This document shows, in pieces, positions 21,354-33,284 of a DNA stretch of 64,000 nucleotides (the first letter of the stretch is position 1; each line of letters opens with the position of its first letter). Source of the DNA: Guadua angustifolia (Eukaryota; Streptophyta; Magnoliopsida; Poales; Poaceae); contig CM070520.1 in assembly GCA_036346375.1 (NCBI GenBank), positions 14,705,791 through 14,769,790 of the forward strand. Direction: 5' to 3'. The notes below the pieces were generated by a model. It was not told the DNA's origin. It saw only the letters and a program-made list of their open reading frames with translations, and searched no databases. Made by a program: the position numbers and the translations under genes.

Positions 21354-22582
21354 GTATGTAAACTAAATTGCATTTCAACTACTTAATTATCGTGTTCATA
21401 TATTATACACACTATTTTGCTTGCTTATTTTGCGTTTGCAAGCAAAATGCGTGTTTCTAGCATGTGATCTTGCATGCAGGCTACTGCTTGCACGCCTTCC
21501 ATTATTTTCTTGTGCATCTCTTTCATGGGCTGTCATCAGCAACTGTCATGCACCTGGCTTCTTGAGCTATTGATCGAAATGATCATACGGTTGAGGCTGA
21601 TGCAGATAGTTGCCGTTTGTTGAGTTATTCTGACAAAGCAAATGGTATCATCTCGCCTCTTTGCATCTGCTGACCACCATGGACTTCGTCTGTGATGCAT
21701 TCAGTAAAAGAAGAGGAGTGATAAAAAGCATTTAGGTAATTTTTATATTCCTCTGTCCAATTTGATTTTTGTGTGTGTGTGTAAGTAGCCACTTATGCTG
21801 GTGGTTGCTAATGCATGCCAAACTTGAAACTTGAAGCCTCAATCTATTTTGCTCAAAGATGTTTGGCCAACACACCATGTGAAAACTCCAATGAGTGCCT
21901 GGAAAGTAGGGATTGCAGGTTTCTAGATCCAGTGCAGTTTGGAAAAATGCTAATCAGTATTTATGTCTCTTTCATCAAATGCTCCCTGTGGTACACTGGG
22001 TTTGGTGGACAAATAAAGGAGATTCTTACTGTTGCATTGGCTACTTCTGGGGAGCTCCTCCTTTTGTAGTATTTGATTCCCTTCTTGCATACACTTTGCA
22101 CATTTCATGGCAGAGAGCAGAAAAGCACACTGCTCTCCGTTTTAAGGTCAGAAAAGACGAGGAGGCATCAGTTTTGTTCCGTGCGAAGCAAGGCCCAGGC
22201 CGTTGGCGGCATGAAACTCCAATTCCAGTTTTTGGCTTTGGACTGCGTTGGTAGCAACGTCGTGGATACTGCAGCAGCAGCAGGTCCAGCCCTATGCCAG
22301 CTGCCGCTACAAACTCAAAACTGGTTCTAATACGATGAATGCTGATATTGCCGGCTGCCGCGGCAAACCCTATGTCTCTAAATATGTTCTAATATGATGA
22401 ATGTTGATGTACTACGTACAATATATTTGGTTTTAATTCATATCGGAGGAGAAACCATAAAAACTTTTTGTAATCGGGAGAAATAGATGTTTGATCTTGT
22501 AGCACAATTATCTTTTATTGCTTGACCTTTATGTTTTCTTACCAATTTTATTTTTCGTAGCAACGCACGGGCATTGAACTAG
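21354..22582 (+). other. Intron-like tail and Helitron-type 3' terminus
   Basis: After the helicase exon comes intron-like sequence with a short GT repeat (about 21770). No further helicase exons were recognised. The 84- to 113-residue frames at 21815-22330 match nothing I know. The stretch ends GTAGCAACGCACGGGC...CTAG at 22582, followed by T, the same 3' style as the complete Helitron at 4981-5200. So the helicase piece may be cargo of a Helitron on the plus strand. A convincing 5' end was not found. Confidence 0.5.
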
Positions 22583-22704
22583 TATTGTAGTAAATCATGA
22601 GGTCTAGCATAGCTTCTATGATAGCCCGCTATAGCTACGATAACTTTTTTTATATCTTTCACCGTGACAGACCGCTAACCGCGATTTAAATCCTTACTCA
22701 AGAG

Positions 22705-23401
22705 AGATCATCAACCTGTCGATCTGGGGTGGAAGCTCGCTGACCGGCCCGTGTGTTCCTGAGACTCATATACGTAAGCAGGAACAATTTGCCGCTTCTG
22801 CATCTCCCCAACATGTCTTCATCTTAAGTTCTCTCAACCTTCAAGATCCAACACCACCAAGCGGATGAACATGTCAGGACATTTGTTTTCCAGCAGCATT
22901 GGGAGGTCCGGATCAGGCTGGCGGAGAAACACCCGCCGTATCTGAGCCTCGTTGGTGGCTGCTCCAGAGTCGAGCGTGATGCAGGTGGTGACAACATTCT
23001 TCTTTGCTGATTTGGAGACAAGGAACTGGATCATAAAATGATTGGCTTGGTAGTGTTGAAGGTATTCAGTTCAGAATTGTATTTGTGGGTCTTCACTGGA
23101 TGGATGAATATCCCTATGGACGAGCTCGGTGAAGACGTGAAGTACTCCGCTATATCCTTGAATTCTCTCAACGTATGCACGGAGATCAGCTCTTCGGCTT
23201 TCCATTTTCTGATGAAACGATGCTTGTCAATCATGTACCCCTGCGAGAACGTACTAATGTACAGGCAGCGACAATAGCTTCAGGTCGCAAGGAAGATTGT
23301 CACATTGACGTGGCACACATTAAAGGATCCCAATTTGTCCATGAGTTTGCCCAATCTTTTATGGTATATTCGGATGTGCAGCAATATACTAGTTAGGTTG
23401 C
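22705..23401 (-). pseudogene. NLR fragment (RNBS-D to first LRRs)
   Basis: The minus strand reads MIDKHRFIRKWKAEELI (post-RNBS-D), then after a frame change FIHPVKTHKYNSELNTF, MIQFLVSKSAKKNVVT, RLVVLDLEG and the first LRR residues. The order is normal for a grass NLR. The block 23041-23401 is duplicated at 3713-4064. Frame changes near 23035 and 22850 and truncation at both ends mark it as a relic. Confidence 0.8.
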
Positions 23402-23548
23402 TGTAGTATTTGTGTTGTGGCAACGAGTCTAAACAGTGGGTACAAAATAAAGCTCTTTTACAGTGAATTAAAATCAATATAAGCTATCCGTTCCTTTGAA
23501 TATAATAGTTGAAATCAACTTAGATCTAATTACACTACCACATGTAGT

Positions 23549-24785
23549 GGTTGTTTGGATCTATAAAATATAAACATGTTTTAGTAAAGTGAGTTTTAGT
23601 CAGGTTTTTACGAAAACCAGTTTTAGATTAGTTAGTTAGTTAGCGTGGGTTTTAATTAAATCATGTTTGGATAGTGGTGGTCACCAAATGGGTGTGTGAG
23701 AAACAGTGTTTGGATCTGAAAAGTTAAAATGCGTTTTACCATCTGCTACTGTATGCTTTTCTCCATTCAGTCGCTCCTCTCTCTCTTACTTTCCCCATTT
23801 CACGCCAGTTCTCCTCACGCGATGCTTTTCAGGAAGCAGAGAAAGGGAGGGAGAGGTCCAAGAGGCAGCCAGTAATGGCGATGACGGTGAAGGCCCCCTC
23901 ATCGTCGGTGCCCCCGACGCCGCTACTCAATGACGAGCTGGACATCGTGATCCCGACGATCCGCAACCTCGACTTCCTGGAGATGTGGCGCCCCTTCTTC
24001 CAGCCGTACCATCTCATCATCGCCCAGACGGCGATCCGTCCAAGACCATCAAGGTGCTCGACGGCTTCGACTACGAAGCTCTACAACCGCAACGACATCA
24101 ACCGCGGCCTCGGGCCCAAGGCGCCCTGCATCTCGCTCAGGACTCGGCGTGCTGCTGTTTCGGTTACATGGTCTCCAAGAAGAAGTACATCTTCACCATC
24201 GATGACGACTGCTTCGTAAGTTCTCTCCTTGGTTGCTGCAGGGTTCTTGTCAAGTAGCTGTTAGTGGTAATTCTTGGTTTCTTGGGCTGTTCTTGCTAAA
24301 TTCTGCACCGATCAAAGAAGATCCTATGGATTGGCATTTGCTTGTTGAATTGAGGGCATAAGAAGACGATGTTACCTCAGCTGCGGCGGCGGCGGCCAAC
24401 GATCGTCTCCGATCTTGATTCTATGGAGACTTCACAGCAGCTGCGGCGGCGGCCAACGATTCTCTCGAACTTGATTAATTAGGACGCTAGTTGATCTCCT
24501 TTTATATGCGGCAAGAAGTTCGGCGCAAAAGCATTGTATGGCAAAAATATTCCGCCTCTCTCTTATGCTGCGTGGGATCGTGTGGGATCGTGGTTATCAA
24601 AAACCGATCAAATAAAAATGGCGTGGACCTGATTTCCCTTATACGCTTTTTTTGGAGTTTGTGAAAATCGGATATATCTTGAACCGGAGTTTGTTGGAGG
24701 ATCCAAACACGATTTTAAGAGTAGTTACGATAAAGCAGGTTTTACAGAAACTAGTTCTTATAAAACTATAGATCCAAACAAGCCC
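23549..24785. mobile_element. Inverted-repeat element carrying a gene fragment (Pack-type)
   Basis: The left end reads GGTTGTTTGGATCTATA and the right end, inverted, GGGCTTGTTTGGATCTATA, so the termini are imperfect inverted repeats. The flanks carry GTAGT on both sides (23544-23548 and 24786-24790), a possible 5-bp target duplication. No transposase is inside. It contains a UDP-arabinopyranose mutase exon fragment and a directly repeated GCTGCGGCGGCGG segment (about 24377 and 24440). The superfamily is uncertain. Confidence 0.65.
23875..24212 (+). pseudogene. UDP-arabinopyranose mutase (RGP1/UAM) first-exon fragment
   Basis: ATG at 23875, then DELDIVIPTIRNLDFLEMW and FFQPYHLIIAQ, a hallmark of reversibly glycosylated polypeptides. 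These Golgi-surface mutases interconvert UDP-arabinopyranose and UDP-arabinofuranose for wall synthesis. The remaining pieces appear in alternating frames: DGDPSKTIKV, LYNRNDINRGLGPK, FGYMVSKKKYIFTIDDDCF (including the DDD motif). At least three indels break the frame. The exon ends at an intact splice donor (TTC|GTAAGT at about 24213), so genomic DNA, not mRNA, was captured. Confidence 0.88.
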
Positions 24786-25070
24786 GTAGTATTGATAGTA
24801 AAATTCAAAAAGAGATAAAAGGGTAAAAAAATTCTATCATACAGGTACGGCATATCTTTTGTATAACAGATCATATTATACCAGAAAGAAATGTGCACTA
24901 CTATACAGTTTACATAATTAGTGAAATCTTGTCTTTCCAGCTATACGGATAACCATATGAATTGTGGCCAACACTTAATTCCATGTGAAGGAGGCCCCAC
25001 TAAGACAGGTAATTTTTTAAAGCATCATGGCAGTCAATATTTAACCCTACATTTGGACCAAGATACCATG

Positions 25071-25308
25071 TGTTATGAGATAATGATATCTTACCGTATT
25101 CGGTTAAAATTCTATCTCTTATTTGTATGGGCGAATCCGAACTCCTCTCTCCCTTTCTTATATATATTGGGTGTTCCCCCATTGTATTCAATTAATCTAA
25201 TAAAGAGAGAGAATTCCCCCTATACCATGTATCCCTTTGTTCTTGTTCATGTAATTATGACGATGAATTCTATGATTAATCACGGATGAACGACCACGTT
25301 TTACAACA
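25071..25308 (+). repeat. 5' LTR of an old copia element
   Basis: Begins TGTTATGAGATAATG and ends TTTTACAACA. It is followed by TATTATCAGTATGAAGC, a degenerate initiator-tRNA-Met primer-binding site. Contains a TATATATA stretch (about 25161-25168) and an AATAAAG polyadenylation-like word (about 25200). No matching 3' LTR was found in the window. Confidence 0.65.
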
Positions 25309-26640
25309 TATTATCAGTATGAAGCTCTACAAGGCTAAAGCCAGCGTTTGTCGTTTCATATTCTTTACAGTAGATCAATCTTGTTTTCTTGATACTAATC
25401 ACGAATTGATCTATGTTTATTTTGCATGCCACTCATACGAGAGATCAATCTATGAAATTGCATATATGGATGAAAACACGAGGCCCTACCGTGACTGATT
25501 GGTGATCGTTTGCCTGCGACAATCGACACGACATCGATTTTCATCCTGCTACAAGCGATCTCCCTACGCAATCCCTACGTAAGTAAAATCGCATCGATGC
25601 AAAAGATTAATCTAACAGATTAATTACCCTAAGTACAGTTCAATCTAATCTCTAATTAGGGATTCCTGCTAATTTGTTCATCATATGATTGTTGTTCAAT
25701 AAATAAAAAAAATAATGAATATCGGCCCTGAAGGTCGCTCGGCCGCGCCGCCGTCGCCATTGGTCGCGCTGCCATCGCTCGGCCGCGTCGTCGTCGCCAT
25801 TGGCCGCGCCGCATCACCCTTGGCTGCGCCCCCCCGCCGTGTCGCGCCGCCTGCCACGTCGCCCATCATGTCTTGGTGACTATATCCGCGTCGTGCTCCG
25901 GCGAACGCGCTCGGCAGCTTCGCCCGAGACGTGTCTCCACGACCACGCTCCGCGATTGATCCGCGGCAGTGCTCAAGCACCGGCCAAGGTAGCAGGCCAC
26001 CTCGTAGACTCCGATGCGCCCGACGATGTGTCCGATGCGGCTCCCGGCGACGGCGGCGATTACCCCGGAGGTAGCCCTGTGCCCGCTGGAAGCCGAGGCG
26101 TCCGCGTAGGACTAACACTCGAAGCGGCGGCGCCTCGTGCCCAGCGTTCTCTGGCAACCGCTCGTCGCAGCCTCGGCCATGCCGACTCTAAGGTTGCCTC
26201 GACCGCGCCGCCCGCGCCGTCTCGGCTTCAACGCCGGCGCCATTCGCACCTGCACCTGCAGCGTTTCGGGCGCGCCGCCGGATAGCGAGCCCGCAGCTCG
26301 CGCCGATGCTTGGCCACTCCGACGCCGGCGATTTGGCTATGACGAACCCGTCGCTCGCACCCGCCGCCATCTGCCGCTGCTCACGTATACGCCGGAAGCG
26401 CCCGCGTCTTTCATTTTTCTGCGCCGGTAGCGCTCTCACCCACCTCGTCTTCAATGCCGCTGCGGCATTTGAACTGGCGAACTCAGAAGTTGGGCTGTTG
26501 GAGTATTGCTGCATCAAAGAAAAGAAAAAGGGCAGTGGCCGCTAGGGGTTTCAGCAGTTTTTTTCCTAAAGTGGTGTTGGGCCGGTTGAGCCCATAGGAC
26601 TGATTGGGCCATACAGCGCAGTGTCTGTATGGATCATTTT
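25309..26640 (+). repeat. Old copia leader and GC-rich segment
   Basis: The leader downstream of the LTR, then a GC-rich stretch at 25735-26530 built from GCCGCGCCGTCGCC-like words with internal direct repetition. Ala/Arg/Pro-rich open frames on both strands (up to 161 residues) reflect composition only. No recognisable gag is in this stretch. Confidence 0.5.
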
Positions 26641-27269
26641 TCATAAAAAATATATAGATATATTAATGCTGAAAAATTGATGAAATTCCTAGAAATTACA
26701 TTTCCAGGTTTATGTACTTCCAAAAATTTTGAAAAATTATGATTTATCCTATTATTGGAAGCTTCATACTCTGGGTTTATTTTCTAGCTTTATTCCTTAA
26801 TTATTATGTGCTGGAACTTAATTTCTGTTATTTAAGTACTTTTGAAAATTACTTAGTAATTAACAGAAATGCTAGAAAATTATGGAAAAACTATGTATGA
26901 CCCATTGATCTGTATCATGTTGCTAGATTAAATTTCTTAGCATGTTTTTCATGTTGATGTTATTTTTCGTTAATCGTTAATTCTGAAAATTGCTAAATGA
27001 TTAGCAAAAAAATAATGAAAAAAATTGCTAGGAAAATTTCATAGAGCATATTGAAAGCTCCTTATCTCTGGATTTATTTTCCTAGGTTAATTCCATATTG
27101 ATATGTGTTGAAATTTATTTTTGTGTTACATGGTAATTCTGAAAATTGCTAAATAATTAGCAGAAAACCATAAAAAATTGTTAGAAAAATTCTGGGAAAT
27201 TTTAGATAATTATCTATTTAATAGATATAGACCAAGCTCTACTGATTGAAGAGTGAGCATGCAATGTAA

Positions 27270-30200
27270 TGATTTTACCAGTAGTAAAAGTCATTTTGCA
27301 GAAATAGAAATATGATATGTTGGACATCACAAAGAGGGAACTTATCAAGTTTGCCGTGAATGGCAACGATTACCTTACCCGGGCAATGAATACTAGGATT
27401 AATCTGATAGCTCGATCTTTTGGAGCTACTGTTTTCCCTGCCTGAAGCTGGTACCCCCGCTCTTCCCAAAAACCACCAGATATACGGCATTACACCTCCT
27501 GAGGCACCATCTCCATACGAACCTGAAGGCCAAATAGTTGATGAAAGATGACTAGCCAGTAATTTTGAATTCCCTGAAGGAAAAATATATAACCAATAAA
27601 GATCCGTCCTGTTGCTAGAAGCACAGTGTGAATGGATCCTCTCGTGCTTTTAGAATATGCACCTGCACGCCTATATGAGGATACTACTGTAATAGTATCA
27701 CCATGTTCAGTACCGGAAGTACTTTGAGCTTATATGCATTTGCTAGAAGCAGAAAAACATGATGAACTCCTGGTGAAGAATCATCACGTACTTCCTAATG
27801 GAAGCCTTGCAGTGCCTGAAGAACATACAAATGCTCAACAAGCTAGCAATAGTCGTGGTCGAAGAAAGGGCTAATGGAATAGAGGGAATAAGGGGAAGAG
27901 GCAATCCATAGTGGAAAAGTAAAGGTAAAAGGTTAGGAACTTCAAGAAGTAAGGCTGCAAACCCTGTTTTAGGCATGAATGCATTGACTATTGGTCATAC
28001 AACTATTGCATCCCGAAGCATGTGGTAGGCCTTTACTCAAAATCCATTGGGAAAGCCAATAAGACCCGGGGTAAATAATGTTGAATCATAATTCACCATT
28101 CAACCTGTTGTTGACACGAATGCTGAGAAGTGTGATAATATGGTTCTTGAAATTATAAAGTTTGAGAAGTCCCTGAAGGACATATATGACTCATAAGGAG
28201 ACCTGGATTAGTTTCCTAAGTATTCCTTCACTTTATTAGTTGATGTCACATATTCCTTATAAGTCTCCTTATCAGTTTAGCCTAGTTCCTGAATGAACAT
28301 TTGGTCTACGCTCCTGTTGAGCGATTATCATTTAAACTAGAATAAATTTGATATTTCCCAGATATTTGTTTAATTGTGCTATGTTTGTTCTGTATTCTAT
28401 TGATAAATCATACTTCTAATATAGAACAAAGTATAATTCGATAGCGGAGGAGAAAATCTGTCTAGAAGACAGTTGTGCCACACTAAGTGAATTGGAATTA
28501 TTATGAGTATCGCCAGAAGCGATACTCTCATAGTTGGCACTAGAAGAATGCCATATTATACCCTGAGTCCAATCGTACTCTCTTAAGTTTTAAAGACATT
28601 GGTCTGAACCGTTTCCATATGGAGACAAAGAATAAGGGTGGTACAGAATACCTACTCATGACTAAGTTTAATAGGTGTGTAGGATCAAGGATACCGACTA
28701 GAGGGGGGGTGAATAGGAGGTTTTAAAATTTTAATTTCTAGAGTCAAGGTTAATGTTTCTAAGCACAAATGACAAGTATGGCAAAATCAACGTCTAGCAA
28801 TTTTAGTGACTTTCAACTAAAATTCCTACTCAAGTATATCAATGGCAACACAAGCAACACAATAATGATCAATTTGCTAGGAACAATTCAAGATAAAAAA
28901 CAAAACTTATGCAAACCACAAAGATGAACACGCGAATTTTATCTCGTGGTCTCGGAGACTTGCCGGTCTCCCCTACTCCACGTTGAGGTGACTTGAACTT
29001 TTTCAAGCCGGCTCCACTTGCTTGAGCCTTCCCCGATCACTATTGATAGCTCTTCCCCGCTCCGGGTAGGCGAGCTTCGTGCCTTCACAACGATTGGGCC
29101 TTCTCACAACCTTCTTTGAGAAGATCACCAATTCCGATCGTCTCCAAGCCGTCTAGGAGGCGGCAACCTCCAAGAGTAATAAGCTTCGACGCTTGCTTGA
29201 GGTTGAACTTGAGTGTCTAAGGCTCAATCAATGAATGCACACTCAATTTTACTTCTAAACCTCTCAAATTTGTGAAACTAGTGCTCAATGTGTTTAGAAG
29301 GCTTGCAATAACTCAAAGGTATTCAATGTGGTCAAGAAAAACCCCTCACACTGCAGCAAGGGGGTATTTATAGCCTTCACCAACCAAAACTAGCTGTTTG
29401 GAATATTTAACTGAAATTCGGCCGAAAAGGCCGGTCCGACCGGACCCAGGCCGGTCCGACCGCCCCTCACGGTCCAACGGTCGGAACAGTACATTTAATG
29501 CGTGAACAGTGACCGTTGGACAAAGCCCGGTCCAACCTCTCAACGGCCGGTCCGACTGCTCCTCCGGTCCGACCGCACTAGCTCCGGTCGCACCGCCCAT
29601 GCAAACGCACGAAGACAGCGAAAAACGGCCTCTCTGGAAAAAACACGCCGCTTGGCGTCCGATTGCACCGGACGGCCGGTCGCACCGACCAAGCCCCGGT
29701 CGGACCGCCCAGAGCAAATTTTGCAGACTTAAGAGGATTTCTTGAGTGTAAATTGTGCAAGTGCCTAACCAATATGATTTTGAGCCTTGACACTCTATTT
29801 TCATCCTTAGACAAAGCAGTAAAAGCCCCTCTTAATAGTACGGCACTAAATTCTAAAAATCCAATCTTTTCTTCAACCTTCCGAGATCGGTAAAACTACA
29901 AAAAAAACTCCTAGAGTATATTTATACCTTTGAAGCCAAGCATCTATTTTCCTTTTCTTCAAACACATGCATTTCTTCAATCATATGCATTTTCCTGTAT
30001 CAAACAAATCTCAACGAAAGCGCGTTAGTCCTTCACAATTTGTCATTAATTACCAAAACCAAACTGTTTGGGGCCTAGATGCTTTCAAGGTGTAATTAAC
30101 GTGTGGTTAAAAAGCTTCATTCTTTCTCCTTCGGGTTATACTATGCACATATAAAACCTGAAGTTTTTGTTGCGATGAAAACCCAGTAATATTTAAAGAT

Positions 30201-30672
30201 CTTGCAGATCGACTGGGATACCTTGAGTTGAATACTATGAGAAGAATAATTATAATTCTACTGGCCATAGCATAAAGACTTTCCTAGACTTGAAGTTTTC
30301 TTATGCCCTTGTTGTGCTAAAGGAAAGCTCATACTTAGATCTTCTTACCTAAAAAGTTAGGGAAGAATCACTGAGTTTCTTGGAGAAAATTCAAAGTGAT
30401 ATATGTGGACCTGTTCAGTCCCTGTAGGACTCTTTCTAAGAAATTTTATGGTGCTGATAGACGCTTCTACTAGATGGTCCTATCTAGGTAAGAGCGACTC
30501 TTGGTGTACCCTTTCATGGAGAATCTGAGTGTTGCTTCCCGTTTGAGAGGTAATATTAAGCTAACATCATCTTTTTGTCATCATATTAGACTATGCACTT
30601 GTCTATTTGATTGGTCTTTGTTTAAATGTGCCAATCTAAGGATGCACTTGTATTCTATCAGGTACTGTATTG
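27270..30672 (+). pseudogene. Old copia gag-pol remnant interrupted by an LTR-like element
   Basis: Broken frames with copia order: gag start LDITKRELIKF and NDYLTRAMN (about 27322-27390); gag tail LPNGSLAVPEEHTNA (about 27795-27840); a zinc-knuckle relic; protease-region CLEDSCATL (about 28460); then, after the 28678-30087 insertion, the pre-integrase PSGLYY-like FGLYYAHIKP (about 30135), DRLGYLELNTMRRII (about 30212), and integrase FLEKIQSDICGPVQ-like sequence with LIDASTRWS relics (about 30380-30480). It has stops every few dozen codons. It is far older than the copia at 10.9-16 kb. Confidence 0.8.
28678..30087. mobile_element. 1,410-bp LTR-like insertion (candidate solo LTR)
   Basis: Begins TGTAGGATCAAGG and ends GATGCTTTCA, so TG...CA. 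It is flanked by a perfect 5-bp duplication AGGTG (28673-28677 and 30088-30092) inside the old copia. The interior is non-coding and holds many copies of the word CCGGTCCGACCG (29431-29470, 29526-29590, 29670-29715). A related copy begins at 52036. The structure fits a solo LTR or a short non-autonomous LTR element. Confidence 0.78.
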
Positions 30673-30867
30673 CCAAAAACTAGGAACGAATGTTGTAAAT
30701 GCTGAATCTTTGAAGAAATAGAGTATAGATAATTGATTTAACTCTAATGTTTATATGCGAGCTAATAAAAGTTTCATAAAAAGTCCTTTTAGGGTAATAC
30801 TACACCCTATAATTCATTTGTTCAACACTGCTGCTGACGAAACTTATGAAAATATACAAATATAAAG

Positions 30868-31845
30868 CTAAATGAACCAGCATTAGATTGGCTAACGAGA
30901 ATGAGAATCGCTCTTGGCGCTGCCCGTGGTTTGGAATACCTCCATGAGCACTGCAACCCCAAGATCATCCACCGTGATGTCAAGGCTGCCAACGTCCTGC
31001 TTGATGGGAACTTTGAAGCAGTGGTAGGAGACTTTGGGTTGGCGAAGATGATGGACATAGGGAGGAACACAGTGACAACAGGGGTTCACGGGACAATGGG
31101 CCACATAGCTCCTGAGTACCTGAAGACAGGGAGGCCATCAATGAAGATAGACATATTTGGATATGGTGTCATGTTGTTAGAGATAGTGACAGGAGAGTGT
31201 GCAATCTTTCCTGACTTCTTGGAAGGAGCGGGCGAGGTCATGCTCATTGATCAAGTAAGATGACATAACATTATCCTACTATTGTTCACAAGTACTCAAG
31301 TAAAGATTACATTGCATGATTGTTACTGATAGCTTATGAAACTGGAGTAACAAAAGCATGTCGAGGTCTCAGCAGTCAGTGTTGCTCACCTTAGTAATTA
31401 GTAGGGGTAGCAGTTAGGTATGAGCATGACCATGAAAGATGTGATTTGTGGTATGAACAATGAAATCTCCTTGCAACTTCTGGTAAAATGTTGACTCACA
31501 TGTTCACATAATTGACTCAGATGAGACTGACTGATTGATTAACGTGAAGGTGAAGTTGTTGATGCAAGAAGGGCGATTGGAAGACATCGTGGACCGCAAT
31601 CTGGAGTGTGCATATGACCCCGAAGAGCTGGCGAAGATTATCCAAGTAGCACTCTTCTGCACCCACATGGATCCTGATCACCACCCTGCGATGTGGGAAG
31701 TTGTACAGATCGGTGGGAGGAATGGCAGCTGGCTGAGCTTACCAGCAGGCAGCAGTATGAGATGAGGCAGCAGCTGAAGTTGTTCAGCTTCAGTGAGGAG
31801 TCTCTCAACATTCAGGAAGCCATTGAGCTGTCTGGTGGCAGATGA
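30868..31845 (+). pseudogene. SERK-like receptor kinase, 3' part of the kinase domain
   Basis: Exon 1 (30868-31254) encodes LNEPALDWLTRMRIALG, then HRD loop IIHRDVKAANVLLD, DFG motif VGDFGLAK and APE motif HIAPEYL. Exon 2 (31550-31845) continues VKLLMQEGRLEDIVD and ends QLKLFSFSEESLNIQEAIELSGGR-type SERK tail with stop TGA. Intron borders are CAA|GTAAGA and AAG|GTG. SERKs are plasma-membrane co-receptors. The ectodomain, membrane span and kinase N-lobe are missing, and a small deletion with frame change occurs near 31705. The catalytic-loop residues are kept. A truncated relic, possibly transcribed. Confidence 0.85.
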
Positions 31846-32191
31846 GCTGCAAGACCATTAAATTGTAACATGATTTTCACTTGTTTCTTGAGCAGAAAGG
31901 GTGAAGGAAACATCAGAAGAACCTTTTATAGATGTTGTCTATTAGGAATAGTCTGTAGAATCATTACATAATAATTTGCGTATGTATCTTTTCAGTGTGC
32001 TATGAACACAACGGTGTGCAGCTACATCTAGGTCAGACCTTCACCTTCGTATGTATATATATAGACTTTAGACTCATACATTTGTTTTGATAGTGTACTT
32101 GCTAATATATTCTATCTTACTGGGTAAGTCTTGTCATCTTGCACATGAAGTTATCCGATTAGAGTATATTATCGTTGTCGGCAGATTCTGC
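31846..32191. other. 3' flank of the SERK-like relic
   Basis: No gene seen. AT-rich sequence, probably the former 3' untranslated region, up to the gypsy LTR. Confidence 0.5.
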
Positions 32192-33284
32192 TACTGGGTA
32201 CCCTCCCGCCGCACAAAAGCGGTCAACATGGCGGTCAACATGCTGCACCCACGTGTCGCCCGGGCGAAAGCAAGCGGGCGGGCACGCCGCCGCCCGGGCT
32301 AACAGACCACATGGCGCCGGCGGCGGGTGGGCGAAGCGCCTGCTCGGCCGTGGCAACCCACGGTCGCTTCGGCGAAAGCGAGTGGCGGGCACGCCGCCGC
32401 CGCCGGGCGAAAGCATCCACGGTCGCCGGCGAAAGGCGCGGCACGCCGCCGCCCGGGCGAGCGGCCCACGGACGCCGGGCGAAAGCGGTGGGCGAACGCC
32501 GCTTTCGCCCGGGCGGCAGCCCACGTGTCGCTTCGGCGAGCGATGAGCGTGCACGGCGAGCAGCCCACGTGTCGCCGGCGAAAGCAGTGGGCGAGCACGC
32601 CGCCGCCGGGCGAAAGGCGCCCACGGGCGCTTCGGCGAAAGGTGGCGAGCACGCCGCCGCTTCGCCGCAAGGCAAAAAGCGGCGAGGTGGCTTCACCTCA
32701 AAGGCTCCTTCCCGTCGCACTGCTTGGGCAATGGGACGGTGTCGACTGGCAACCGCAAGGATTTACTTATAAGCCCATTCCTCGACGCCTCACCAACCTG
32801 TCAAGAAAGGGTCACATCCCGGGCGGGACGGCGAAGCCATGCGCCGGCATTTAATGAGATCAAGGAACGAGACAAGACGGGAAGGGGTAATAAATGTATG
32901 GAGATAAGCATGATGACCTCCTGGTACGCCCCTACCTGGCTCGGCCTATATAAGGGCCTCTGCATGGGGAAAAGGGTCGAAGGGCAAGGGAAAGAACGAG
33001 CAAGAGCTCCGTGAGCATAAGTCTAAGAAAGAACTCAGAACCTAAGAGCTTTGTACTAGCTTTGCACACTCCATAAACAATCTAGCAGAAGTAAGGTCAC
33101 ACCGAGGCAAAGGGGCTCGAACACAGGTAAAATCCTCGTGTCACTCATAGTTCAGAGACGCAGGAATCCTTCGTAGGAGTCCCTAGGGTTTTACCCTCTA
33201 GGTTTAGCCAGCCGCGAAGACGCCCTCCTTCCGAACAAAACCCGGTCTGCATCTTCCGCGGCTCGTCGGTGGAATACGCCGACA
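32192..33284 (+). repeat. 5' LTR of the gypsy element
   Basis: Starts TACTGGGTACC (3' LTR: TGTTGGGTACC), so the terminal TG is mutated, and ends GGAATACGCCGACA. The first half (32260-32690) is a GC-rich degenerate minisatellite of GGCGAAAGCGGTGGGCG-type words. A TATA box (CCTATATAAGG) is at about 32946. Open frames across the GC-rich part are not genes. Confidence 0.85.

Noticed and set aside
21815..22330. Possible additional helicase exons
   Set aside because: None of the frames match the known C-terminal domains of DEAH helicases; kept only as unknown sequence.
25696..26517. Ala/Arg/Pro-rich frames of 97-161 residues on both strands
   Set aside because: GC-rich low-complexity DNA in the leader of an old copia element; no gag motif and open on both strands.
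32159..32854. Long GC-rich overlapping frames (up to 175 residues) on both strands
   Set aside because: They lie within the minisatellite part of the gypsy 5' LTR. The same happens in the 3' LTR at 42825-43839. Composition keeps them open.
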